Assembly (NCBI RefSeq): GCF_036785885.1 | Contig: NC_092322.1 | Location: 16,700,466-16,764,465 of the forward strand | Direction: 5' to 3' | DNA: 64,000 bases | Origin: Coffea arabica | Lineage: Eukaryota; Streptophyta; Magnoliopsida; Gentianales; Rubiaceae | Shown: positions 47,446 to 58,417 of the stretch, one piece after another | How the letters are laid out: each line of letters opens with the position of its first letter | How positions within the stretch are numbered: the stretch's first letter is position 1 | Notes under the pieces: generated by a model | What the model was told of the DNA's origin: nothing | Seen by the model: the letters and a program-made list of their open reading frames with translations, nothing else | The model's database searches: none | Program-made: the position numbers and the translations under genes

Positions 47446-47511
47446 AAGCAGGTTTTGTGCTTAACTTCTGTACAATACCCAACTTAGACACTTGAGTAGC
47501 AAACAAAGAAA

Positions 47512-48849
47512 ATGGCTTCATTTCAACAGGCTTTTTCGTCCGTGGTGTTAGTGGTACTAGCAGTGGCAATTTTATTCGTTACACCGACATTTTCCACTTC
47601 AAGAAATGCAATTATGAAGGATGAAAAAGTGCAGAAGGCAACAGGATTTCAGGTAACTCTCAAACATGTCGATTCAGGAAGTAATCTGACAAAATTTGAG
47701 CTCTTGCAGCGTGCAATGAAGCGTGGACGACAAAGGTTGAACAGGCTTAGTGCTATGGCATTAGCTGAATCAGATCATGATGTCAAATCTTCAGTTCATC
47801 CTGGAAATGGAGAGTTTCTCATGCAGTTTTCCATTGGGACGCCATCAACTGCTTATTCAGGCATAATGGACACTGGAAGTGACCTGATTTGGACTCAATG
47901 CAAGCCTTGCCAGCAGTGTTTTGATCAATCTACACCAATCTTTGATCCCAGGAAGTCATCTTCATTTTCCACACTTTCATGCTCTAGCAGCCTGTGTGAA
48001 GCATTGCCAATGTCCTCTTGTGGTACTGATGGATGCGAGTATCTCTACACTTATGGGGATTATTCCACCACCCAAGGAGTTATGGCTGCTGAAACCTTTA
48101 CATTTGGTGAAGTTTCAGTCCCAAAAGTTGCATTTGGCTGCGGTGAAGATAATGAAGGTAGCGGATTCGGCCAAGGAGCTGGTCTGGTGGGATTAGGCCG
48201 CGGTCCATTATCGCTTGTATCTCAACTTGACGAACCAAAGTTCTCCTATTGCCTAACTTCCATTGATGATAGCAGCACTAGCACTCTTCTAATGGGATCT
48301 TTGGCTAATGCCAACAACTCGGACACGGCAAGTAAAACCACGCCTTTAGTGGTAAATCCATCACAACCATCATTTTACTATCTTTCCCTTGAAGGGATTA
48401 CAGTTGGTGGCACTCGCTTACCTATCAAGAAATCTACTTTTGCACTCAATAGCGATGGAAGTGGAGGCGTTATCATTGACTCCGGGACTACACTCACTTA
48501 TTTGGAGAAAAGTGCGTTTGATCTAGTCAAGAAAGAGTTCACTTCTCAGATGAAACTTCCAGTGGACAAATCAGGCTCATCAGGGCTTGACCTTTGCTTC
48601 ACATTGCCATCAGATGCAAGTGACATTGAAGTTCCAAAGTTGGTTTTCCATTTCAAGGGTGCAGATGTGGATTTACCAGGTGAAAATTACATGATTGCCG
48701 ATTCAAGCGTGGGTCTAGCATGCTTGGCAATGGGAAGTTCAAGTGGAATGTCAATTTTTGGCAATGTTCAGCAGCAAAACTACTTGTTGCTTCATGATCT
48801 CCAGAAGGAGACTTTGTCGTTCATCCCAACAAAGTGCAATCAATTGTGA
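47512..48849 (+). CDS. Nepenthesin-like aspartic protease (A1 family), secreted
   Basis: Intact single-exon gene, 445 residues. It should cleave proteins at acidic pH in the apoplast or vacuole. A hydrophobic signal peptide covers about residues 8-28, followed by a propeptide to about 95. The first catalytic motif is DTGSDLIW (Asp120) and the second DSGTTLTY (Asp323). The Cys-rich nepenthesin insert follows the first motif (CKPCQQC, then further Cys pairs to about 185), and the flap Tyr lies in YTYGDYS. The end SFIPTKCNQL is typical. Plant relatives include nepenthesins, CDR1-like and CND41-like proteins; the exact subgroup is not clear. It has its own TATA box and no operon-like neighbour. 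Confidence 0.95.
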   Translation: MASFQQAFSSVVLVVLAVAILFVTPTFSTSRNAIMKDEKVQKATGFQVTLKHVDSGSNLTKFELLQRAMKRGRQRLNRLSAMALAESDHDVKSSVHPGNGEFLMQFSIGTPSTAYSGIMDTGSDLIWTQCKPCQQCFDQSTPIFDPRKSSSFSTLSCSSSLCEALPMSSCGTDGCEYLYTYGDYSTTQGVMAAETFTFGEVSVPKVAFGCGEDNEGSGFGQGAGLVGLGRGPLSLVSQLDEPKFSYCLTSIDDSSTSTLLMGSLANANNSDTASKTTPLVVNPSQPSFYYLSLEGITVGGTRLPIKKSTFALNSDGSGGVIIDSGTTLTYLEKSAFDLVKKEFTSQMKLPVDKSGSSGLDLCFTLPSDASDIEVPKLVFHFKGADVDLPGENYMIADSSVGLACLAMGSSSGMSIFGNVQQQNYLLLHDLQKETLSFIPTKCNQL

Positions 48850-51800
48850 ACAGCTCTTTGCAATTTATTGGTGTCCTCCTCAATATACTTGCATTTGCTG
48901 TTTGTGTGGGCAAATTAATGACTTTACTTTGATGACCTTGTAGCTTCCGATCAGCTCAATGAAATTACAAAGTTGAATTTGCTTTTAATGAGTTATTAAT
49001 CAAGTTCTGTTTATATATAGTCCATTCCAATATTCATTGCACGTACATAGACTCAAAACCATCCCACATTAATGAGTTGAACACTCTATATAAATATAAG
49101 TTAATTAGAAAAAATGTATAAATGTAAAGGAAGATAGTAACTGTTAGTGTGCGTGTATACATGGTAGTCGGATCAAATTTAAATCTGTTAACGAGTGCCC
49201 AATAGGCACCTGTTAGCAAAATTTATACATATTCCAATTATTGCTAGATGTTTTTGTCTTTAATCTGAACCTTCTTTTGCCAGAATTAATGACAGTCTCC
49301 AAAAGGTACAAAAAGGAAAAAGAAAGAAAATAAGTAGTGGAAAAAAAAAAGAGAATACAAATGGAGAGGAAAGGGGTAAAATCATAAGTTTACTCACCTA
49401 AAAAATTTAATTTTTCCCTTGGTCTTTCCTACTCCCACCAGCCTATACAACAAGTATATTCTGTTAATAGAAATTATATTGTTTCTCAACCCTACTCAAA
49501 GAATTGGTTGCTCAACTGCCTAACTACAATTGCCAATATTAGAATTGAAGTATTAGTAGATAACGAAAACGAAATGTGACCTAAAAACAACACTATTTGC
49601 GTACGGGTATGTTGTCACTAATTGTTGGGTTCTAGGTGGATTGCCACAAAATTTTTCATCATATACTCCCAAGGCAGCAATTGGTGGAGCCAATGACAAA
49701 AACTAGAGAAGTGGAATAAAAGAGATCTATTACTTCCAAGCCAAGACCATTCGCAAGTGTAATCATTTAGACTAGGACATTTGGATTCAACTATTAGATT
49801 CATACATACACTCCCTTTCTTATTTTTTTTTTTTTAGATTTAACTATTTCTTGGGACATACTAATTTGGTATCATGAAAATTCAAAGTGGTAGAACTCAG
49901 AGGTACTTAGTTGTTTTTTTTTTTTTTACCTAATGAAAACAAAAGTGAAGCATACAAAGTGGATTCTATAAATCATTTTTGCAATCCTCAAAATTTCTTA
50001 TTATAAATTAAAAAATATTAAAAAGAAAAATCTTTTGCTTTTTGTATAATATAATTCCATCATAACATGCGAGAGGAGATTTAAAATCAGAAACATTTTC
50101 TGAATGAAATTTAATATACATTTTCTTGTTCTGCTGCATCATTTCCAAATTGAACAAAACAATTGTTTTGCGAAATATTCTGTCAACTCAAACTACATGG
50201 AAAGTAATCAGTTTGGCCAAGAATTTTATGTTTGTTCATGTTCCTAAAGAATTACGTAATGTTTAAAACATAGTAGTAGTTCCATCTGGTCTTAAAGAAA
50301 ATTATTACGGAGTAAAAGCAGCTGCTTATGTTCTTTTCAAAATAATTGATGCAACGATTATATAATTGAATCAGTTGGAATATTGTCATACAGAATTGAA
50401 AAAAGGTATAAGATCACATCACCTGTATGAGGCTAAGTATGGTTAAAAGAAAACCAGTCCTATATTGGATGAAGTAACCTATAACACACAGAGAAAATAT
50501 ATAAAAGCACCAAATCTAAATGGCCATTGGCCTACTTGAAGAGAATCGATGGGTTATTTGGATAATTGGGTTCTACTCATTTTTGTATTCAACTATTTTC
50601 TAATTTATTTTTCTTATAGTTTCTCCCTCTTCTAACAAGTTTTATTTAATTTTTCATTATTGTTTCTCTTTCTGCAAATAATTTTTTTTATCTGTTTTGA
50701 TATATTTGAACCTTGTTATTCTAAATGGAATAACTTTACTTAGTGTGATTTTAATTCCTACATTAGTATATTCGCTAACATTGCTAGAAACTAATTATTC
50801 ATTCATGAGAAAATAGGTTATTGTATCTTTTGTAATTAACTGAAAACAAAACATATACTTCAAGGTTTAAAATCATTGTAAACCTTTAATAATTATCTCA
50901 ATTAATGTCTATCAATGATCTGATATGCCTTGCAGTATTTAATGTATATTATTATATTATAATAAACATATAGAAGTTTTTAAAAATTGATATGATAGTT
51001 GAAAACTTATAATGCATTAATTTTTAAATTAAGTATGAACGAACATGTAAGAATAACTTTTAATATCTTTTTATTGAATTATTCATACTTGCACAAGTTC
51101 ACAACTAATTTTAAAAAATTGTGCTAATACATGGGATAAAATACTAGTTATACAATTTCAAAGTTATGATGATCTTTACCTAAATATTCATCCAATTTTG
51201 CTGTAATTTCTTAATTTTTTTTTCTCTAAAAGGGCTTTGGCAGTTATTTTGGCCAAATGCTTATCTACTAGTGATGGCAATTAATCCTAACATGTATACA
51301 ACATAGTTAATATATAATACGAGAGTGTCACTGTGTGATATAAGCATACAATGTCACTCTTTAATGTTTCCAATCTATCCTTAATTATACGATAAAATTT
51401 GTTGAATATATATTACCTTTCATCCTTACCCACATCCTTCTCACTCCCAATTGTCAGATCCAGGATTTGAATAATCAAAATATATTTGAAGTGGAGAAAG
51501 AATCCATATTACCTTTTTACAAAAAAATTAATGGGGCGGGGTTGCGAGAAGATTTAACAAAATTACCTTTTTGTGTGCAGAGGGAGGTGTGATAGCCCTT
51601 GCTTTGTTCATGAAAGTCCTAAAGAGCCCTAATAGGAAGCCAAAAGATGTCAACGTTCCTTACCAAAATTAGTTGCCAGTAATTTTTTACTATCCTCTGG
51701 ATATTGAGTGCCCACCGATTTAGTTTTGCAATTTATTGTGAAACCAAAATACCCAGTCTCCAAATGAGTGTAAAAAAAAAAAACATAGAATTAAGGGCTA

Positions 51801-52042
51801 ATCTTTTATGTACTGTCAGTATAAGATTATTGTTACGCTAATAGGTTTAAATGAATGTTATATAATCTTTATTGAAATTTGAAATTGATTTTTTTTGCAC
51901 ACGTGACATGTATCTAATCTTGTTGACGTAAAAAAATATCTAACTAACCATGCATAAAAGATTTATGCTAAAATTAGGATATGTTATGCCAAAAACCTCA
52001 ATGCTTGAGAATCCAACTTAAATATAAAATCATGTAAAATAA
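48850..52042. other. AT-rich intergenic DNA
   Basis: No gene is recognised. An imperfect hairpin (TTAACGAGTGCC...GGCACCTGTTAG) lies at about 49188-49216, and related motifs occur at 30955, 46362 and 46520. Confidence 0.4.
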
Positions 52043-52044
52043 TA

Positions 52045-52373
52045 CTCCCTCCGTCCCACTTTGATAGTCATGTTTCTTTTTTCACACAGTTTAAGAAAAA
52101 GTAGTTAACTTTGTTGGAAAAGTAAATTTAGATGGCTATTTTCCTAAAATATCCTCACATTAAATAGAGTACAACTTTATGGGAACTTGAATTGATGGTA
52201 AAAAAAGAGTCAACTCTCATTAAATATGATAGGTTCATAGTAACAATAACTTACATTGAATAATGGTATTTTAGAAAAATTAAAATACAACTACATTCTT
52301 CAATTGGAAAGTGAACTACAATTTAAGACAGATGAACAAGGAAAACAGAACTATCAAAGTGGGACGGAGGGAA
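52045..52373. mobile_element. Stowaway MITE, 329 bp
   Basis: The left end CTCCCTCCGTCCCACTTTGA and its inverse at the right (TCAAAGTGGGACGGAGGGA) are the canonical Stowaway (Tc1/mariner) terminal repeat. TA is duplicated on both sides (52043-52044 and 52374-52375). The element is short and non-coding, as expected. Confidence 0.95.
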
Positions 52374-52770
52374 TACCTCTTTTGCCATTTCTACTGGGGA
52401 GAAGTGGCTCTTGCCATGTGTAAGTTAGATAAGTCGAGCCGACAACGGGTATGGTCGAAACAATCTTGCTGCCATGGCTTTGCTATACACTAATTAGTGA
52501 GAATGATGACGTCATTTTTTTGGTATCTCAAGAACATTTGTGTTGTTGTGGCCACGCGAAGTTTGAATATATAAATGACAAAGGTTCAAAGTTGGAGATT
52601 GTTATACATTTTGGAGTTTGAGCTGTCTTTGGAGTTAAATACTATGCAGAGCAGTATGCTACAATCAAGAAAGGGCGAGAACTACCTTTAGAGCCCGTAT
52701 CAGTCCTTGGAGCTACATCCAAAGAAAAAGTGAGGATCACCTCTATAGCCTATATCAATCTATATATTTC

Positions 52771-53491
52771 TGATACGAATTCCGTTGATGACAAAATTCG
52801 CGACTATGAACCCCGAATAGATAGTGATATTCACAGGTTTGAAATGGGTGGAATTTTCTACTCCGAACCTCTCTAATTCCCGTGATTGCAAACCTTCTTG
52901 ACCACAATTAAACGAACTAGAAAACTCTAGAAATTTGTTAGAAGACGTCATAATCAAGGATAATATTCTTGATTGATAAACCGAGTGAACGCTAGATAAT
53001 TCTAGCCGTTCAAGAAGGGCTTGTTGAGCCAAGAGAGAGCACTCTCAAGAAATGAAATTTCTTGCCAAATTGACGTAATCTCCCTTTATTGAAGGGAATT
53101 GATGCTTTTTTATAGGCTTACAAGACTTGACTCCTAATCTAATTAGAATAATGAAACTAATCGGCTTACAACTTCCTAAAGTGGCCGAATTGTGACACTA
53201 GTCTTACCACGCTAAGTAATCGACTAACTAACATAATCAACTGCTAACCAACCAAGGAACCAAATGTCTAAACAAACTAGTAAACAACCACAATACTGGC
53301 TGGACCTATGCTCAACATGAGCTGGTCGCTTGTTCCACAAAAAGGGAAATAGAAACAACGACATAAAAAAAAAAACTAGAACAACTCAAAATTCGATGAA
53401 TGCAAGCTGGGAATTCACGAGCTCACGAACAAGTTTTCTTTAGCCACTCCAGTGAATTGAATTTGATTGGACAGCTTGCCATTTTCTATCA
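52771..53491 (-). repeat. 3' LTR of the gag-only element
   Basis: 721 bp, aligned along its length with 55664-56377. Confidence 0.8.
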
Positions 53492-53612
53492 TTCCCCTCC
53501 TCTTGAAGAAGATTTGTTCTCAAATAGCTTGGACACCAAAAACATTGTAAGCAGCTTGAGAAAAACTAGCCAAATCGCATGTCGTTTGCGCAAGTGATAG
53601 ATACTCGCGACC

Positions 53613-54826
53613 TCAAATTGGTGCATCAACTTTAGCTCTTGTTAACAGCAACATGAAAGAATTGGCAGCAATAACTTCACACGAACACTCATACGGCAAT
53701 GAAGAAGTTAAGGGCAACGAATGACCCAATTCAACAGATGAATGGAAACTGAAAAAACCATGGACTGCTGCTGGTTTTGGGACATCAAATTCAGCTGGAA
53801 CAAGCATGAAATCCGATTGCATTGCACAAGATAAATCTGGAAATGGTTGGATAGCGTTACCACCCAAAGTTAAAGAATGAGAGTCAAAATCTGGAATTTT
53901 CCCTTCAAGATGAGCTCGAAAGAACTTGCTATTGGCGTGAGCAGATTTGAACTCAACCGATTCTAGGAATTGATAACAAGTAGACTTAACTCCTAGAAGA
54001 CAAACTCCATGTAAGCTATGAAATTCTCCAATGGATTTAGGAATAGAACATGCAATGATCAACTCAATTTCCTCTTGTTTAACCTGCACAAAAGAAAAAA
54101 TACTAAACAAAACACATGTTAGCCTGTTAGAAAACAAAACTGTCACACACTCGACTTTTGCAAGCATGGTTAATTTCCCTTTTTACTTCTCACTAAGGCC
54201 GAATTATTTTTGTCTTGTTCCATTCTATTCTTTTCGATCCATTGCTCACTCATCTCACTTAATTTTTCATTCTCTTTTTCTAGCTCATTCTCACACAATT
54301 CCTTCTCTACTAGCTCACTACAACTAACTAGAGTAGGTGAAACTTCAAGTTTTTCAAGCTCATGTTCATTGCTAGTATTCATTGATGCTTCGTCAATCAA
54401 TGGTGGATTGGAATGAACATCTCCTTTATTACCATCAGTTGAAACATGATTATTTTGCTCGAAGTATGAATTCAGCACTTGTCTAATTTCTCCCATCATA
54501 GATTCAACCAATCCTTCAGCCCAACTTCGAATGTCATCCCTTGGTTCACGAGGCCTTGACTCAATTCGAGAATTCTTAGGTTCCATGACTTGTTTGTCAT
54601 GATACTCTTTAGATGAAACTCTTTTGGTTGAGGATGAACTCTTCTTAGAGGTTCGACACAACCGCTTTTGTTCCTCTTCATACTCATCACAAGTACGCTT
54701 ATATCTGTCATATGCGCACAAGGCACGGTAACGATCCATCTCCTCCCGAAGTGAACGAAATTCATGTTGTGAATGCTCGGAGCTAGACTGCTTGGAACCC
54801 CTCCTCTTGAGAGGCTCATTCCTCAA
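53613..54826 (-). pseudogene. Gag-like frames of the non-autonomous LTR element
   Basis: Two consecutive minus-strand frames (54826-54170 and 54167-53613) lie out of phase with each other. The first is highly charged, with EEMDRYRALCAYDRYKRTCD and a Ser/Lys-rich segment, then acidic Glu-rich sequence. The second contains GIVVK-free, Cys- and Phe-rich sequence with SFMLLLTRAKVDAPI near its end. No zinc knuckle or protease motif was seen. The placement between the 5' LTR and the polypurine tract argues for a structural (gag-like) origin. Function is inferred from position only. Confidence 0.45.
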
Positions 54827-54927
54827 GAGTTTTTTATTTTATGAACAGGATGCAACTCCACTAGGCATGATTACATGACCTATAAAAATAGTTAGCAAAA
54901 AAGAAATTCCTCACAATACACAAGTTC

Positions 54928-54951
54928 ATATATATATATATATATATATAT
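54928..54951. repeat. (TA)n microsatellite
   Basis: A short TA run in the leader of the gag-only element. Confidence 0.85.
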
Positions 54952-55573
54952 TCGTCACTCGTGTATCACTCAAGTATGATCATTCTAGTATTCTCACCGA
55001 ATAGCTCTCAAGGCCTTAGATTATCCCACTGGAAGAAATCAGAATCTTTCATCAAGAATATCAACCAACTTAACACCAAAAACCAACTCAAGTTGTGGTA
55101 CTTCACTCAGTTCATTTGGGTGTCAAATGACTATGTTGACGTGCCCACGCCTTATAAGAGGTAGTCTTCTGGTAGTGGTCTGAAAATTGGCTATTTTTGG
55201 GACTTCTATACAGGGATTGGTGACTGAAATTAACTAAGAATGGTAGATTTTATCAGCCTAACAACTCGGAAACAACTTGACGCAAGAACTACTAGAAACG
55301 AAGTTAACCGTCTCTAGTTGTGACTACTTGTGACTTGTGTAATCTGGAAAATTGAATTTGGATTGGAAATTACTGGAAAAAAAAATAAAAATAATGGCAC
55401 AAATAAAAAATAAACTAAAGACTTGACGCAAGACTGTTGGACCAAGTGACACGATTTTAGTTTCTTGACTTTGTTCGTGTGACTGTCGCAATCTGGAATT
55501 TATTTTGGACTGATTTATCTTGAAACAGGTCTAGTTCAATCCCCTTTTCCCAATGGTTCAAGGATTTCACAGC

Positions 55574-55586
55574 TGGTATCAGAGTT
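55574..55586 (+). other. Initiator-Met tRNA primer-site-like motif in the wrong strand
   Basis: TGGTATCAGAGTT is the usual primer-binding sequence of plant LTR elements. It follows a CA-ending ...GGATTTCACA, as after a 5' LTR. It points in the + direction, opposite to the surrounding element. Confidence 0.5.
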
Positions 55587-55663
55587 AGTTGGTGATTTTT
55601 CAGGTTATATCCCTTTCTTGTTTTGTGTTTTGTTAGTTGATTCTTGTGTTTTGTTATATCAGC

Positions 55664-56377
55664 TGATATGAATTCTGTTGATGACGAAATTCGCGACTAT
55701 GAACCCCAGATCGATGGTGATATTCACATGTTTGAATTGGGTAGAATTTCCTATTTCGGACCCTCTAATCCTTGTGATTGCGAACTTTCTTGACCCACAA
55801 TCAAATGAACTAGCGAACTCTAGGAATTTATTAAAAGGCGTGACACAATCAAGGATGATATTCTTGATTGTTAAGTTGAGTGAATGCTAGACAATTCTAA
55901 CCGTTCAAGGAGGGCTCATTGAACCAAGAGAGAGCACTCTCAAGAAACGAAGTTTCTGCCAAAGTAAGTTTATTGAAGGAAATTGATGTCTTTTTATAGG
56001 CTTATAAGATTCGACTCCTAAGGTAATTAGAATAATGAAACTAATCGGCTTACAACTTCCTAAAGTGGCCGAATTGTAATACTAGTCTTACCACACTAAG
56101 TAATCGACTAACATAATTAACTACTAACCAACCAAGGAACCAAACATCTAAACAAACTAGTAAACAACCACAATACTAGCTGGAACAATGCTCAACATGG
56201 GCTGGTCGCTTATTCCACAAAAAGGGAAATAGAAACAACAACATAAAAAAAAAAAAAAAAACTAGAACAGCTCTAAAGCCGATGAATGCAAGCTGGGAAT
56301 TCACGAGCTCACGAACAAGTTTCCTTCAGCCACTCCAGTGAATTGAATTTGATTGGACAGCTTGCCATTTTCTATCA
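55664..56377 (-). repeat. 5' LTR of the gag-only element
   Basis: 714 bp, partner of 52771-53491. Confidence 0.8.
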
Positions 56378-57290
56378 TTTATCCTTCTCACACGTGTTAA
56401 ATTATTTATTTGGCCCTTTTATGTAAAGGTGTTGATTGTTGAAATTATTCGTGTAACAATTAAGGTTAACATTAAGCTGTGTTTACGATGATATAATAAT
56501 ATTCTTTCGCAAGCAATTTTTGGAAAGCTAAATGTTTTACAAGCCAAACCTCAGTAGGTCTAAACTCATATTATCAGTTTTTAATTTGTTTATCTTAAGT
56601 AAGAGAGACCAAACATCGGAGGATTGGATGATAAAGAAGGAAACCCAAAGAATTATAACTTTGTAGATTGTAATTTAAATATTTAGTTTAGAACATTATA
56701 GCCGGGATATACACATTACGAGTTTCGTATGGAATAAGCAAAATTTGCAATCATGTAATTTTCTGAAATGTTAAGATTTATTGTCATTTTTCGCCATGGT
56801 GTAAGCATCTAATTGGAATTCTGGTTGGGTTGTGACACAAATTATCTAAATGGTTATTCAACATTGACGAAATCAAATGCATGAGCGACGAATGGGCCAA
56901 AAATGTCAACATAATAAAAGGGAAAACCCCTACATTGAGGCTCTTGATTCAGCACGAATTGAACCAATGTGTCATGTATTTGGAATCCTTATGAGATGAG
57001 AAGCTCATAATTAGTAGTATATAATGAAGAATCTGACAATGATTTAGTCTTGCAATAGCTAGAAACAGTTGAATTTACACAAAGTTAAGGCGTGAAAATT
57101 TGAAAGATTTTGTACTAAAATTCTTGTTGATTTGAATTTCCTCCTCGACGAGTGTTTTGGTCTAAGATTCAAAACATTTGGTGAATCATTTGAAAGTGAT
57201 GATAGAATTACCATCATTGACTTTAGCCTAATATTACCTAGCGACATTCTTTAAAGATTGAACACTTAATCGATCTCTATGGGAAAAAAG
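56378..57290. other. Intergenic DNA between two LTR elements
   Basis: No gene is recognised. Confidence 0.4.
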
Positions 57291-57295
57291 GGATC

Positions 57296-57722
57296 TGTAA
57301 GAAATATGATATAGAAGTACAAAAGTGTGTTGAGTCAAACCAGAAAATTCAAGAGAGGATTCTGTAGAAATAAGTTTACACAAACGGGGATCAAGACTTG
57401 ATGAATTCAAGGCGTGTAATCACTTTCCTTGAAGTTTGATTGCCCCCACTATCTTGCTAATCCGGTCTTTGGGCAAAAACTCTAGGATACAATGAATTCT
57501 AATTAGACAACCAAGTAGCAAGTTCTTGGATTTGTCTAGTCAAGAATAAAAATGCTTAAATTAGTTTTCTGGTGTCCAACCCATTGATTTATACACCCAC
57601 CAAAAAATAGAAAAACTGTTAGAGACTGTTCACATGTAACCGTTGGAAGGAACATGAAGTTTCACTGTGAAAGGGTGCTTCAAAAGGTGCTAACCTTTCC
57701 TATATTGCAAACTACCTTAACA
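57296..57722 (-). repeat. 3' LTR of the copia element
   Basis: 427 bp, preceded on the minus strand by the polypurine tract. Confidence 0.95.
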
Positions 57723-58417
57723 ATCCCCCACTTAGTTTGCAAAATAGAAAGTCAAACTAACACTGAAAGTTCATGCATCAAGGAAAGTAACTCTCGTCTT
57801 AAACTCCCCTTGCTGAAAAATTAAGTTTCGGTCTGATTTGGTCGTTCCGGATTAGACGTGGGCACGTCAAACTCATAGGAAGTCTTATGTTTTGTAACTG
57901 GAACTCTGATCTTTAAGCGTGATCACTTAGCGTGGGCACGCTTAACTCCTAAGGAGTCTTCTGGTCACCAAACCGAAATACACATTTAAGTGAAGCCCTT
58001 AGTGGCTAGATTGCTTAAACCAAGATTCACAAAAATAAGAAATATCACATACATGAATCATGTAGCATTTATATATTCACAACCATCTGTAGCACTATTA
58101 CTGGCCATGTGCTCATCCTATTCATGATCATATACAAGAGATCACCCAAAACTCTTGTTAGAAGCGGCACCACTTCTATGACCATATAGGTAAACTATAT
58201 TTCTAGTTTTAACAAATAAAACACAAGAAATATGTTTATTAAGAGTTACTTCTCATCCTACTCACTTAAGAGTAATGCATAACACTACTAATTGGAATGG
58301 TCTACACACAAAAATGTAGTGTTCACTATCATTTGAAGCAACTTGTTATTACCCTTTAAACCTTCCAAACTAGGGGTAGTACTAGAAGAAAGGTTGGGTT
58401 ACCATTGCTAAGTGATT

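Larger units (their letters stand above)
52771..56377 (-). mobile_element. Gag-only, non-autonomous LTR retrotransposon, 3.6 kb
   Basis: Two direct repeats of about 0.72 kb (52771-53491 and 55664-56377) bound a 2.2-kb interior. Read on the minus strand the LTRs are TGATAGAAAATGG...ATCA, with a TATA-like CTATAAAAAG and an AATAAA. The polypurine tract AAGAGGAGGGGAA lies directly before the 3' LTR (53492-53504). The interior has two short frames and no protease, RT or integrase, so it needs another element's enzymes. The two LTRs differ visibly (roughly 85-90% alike), so it is older than the copia element. Flanking 5-mers do not match, so no duplication was seen. Confidence 0.75.

Noticed and set aside
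47921..48196. 91-codon plus-strand frame inside the aspartic protease gene
   Set aside because: It overlaps the well-supported protease frame in another phase.
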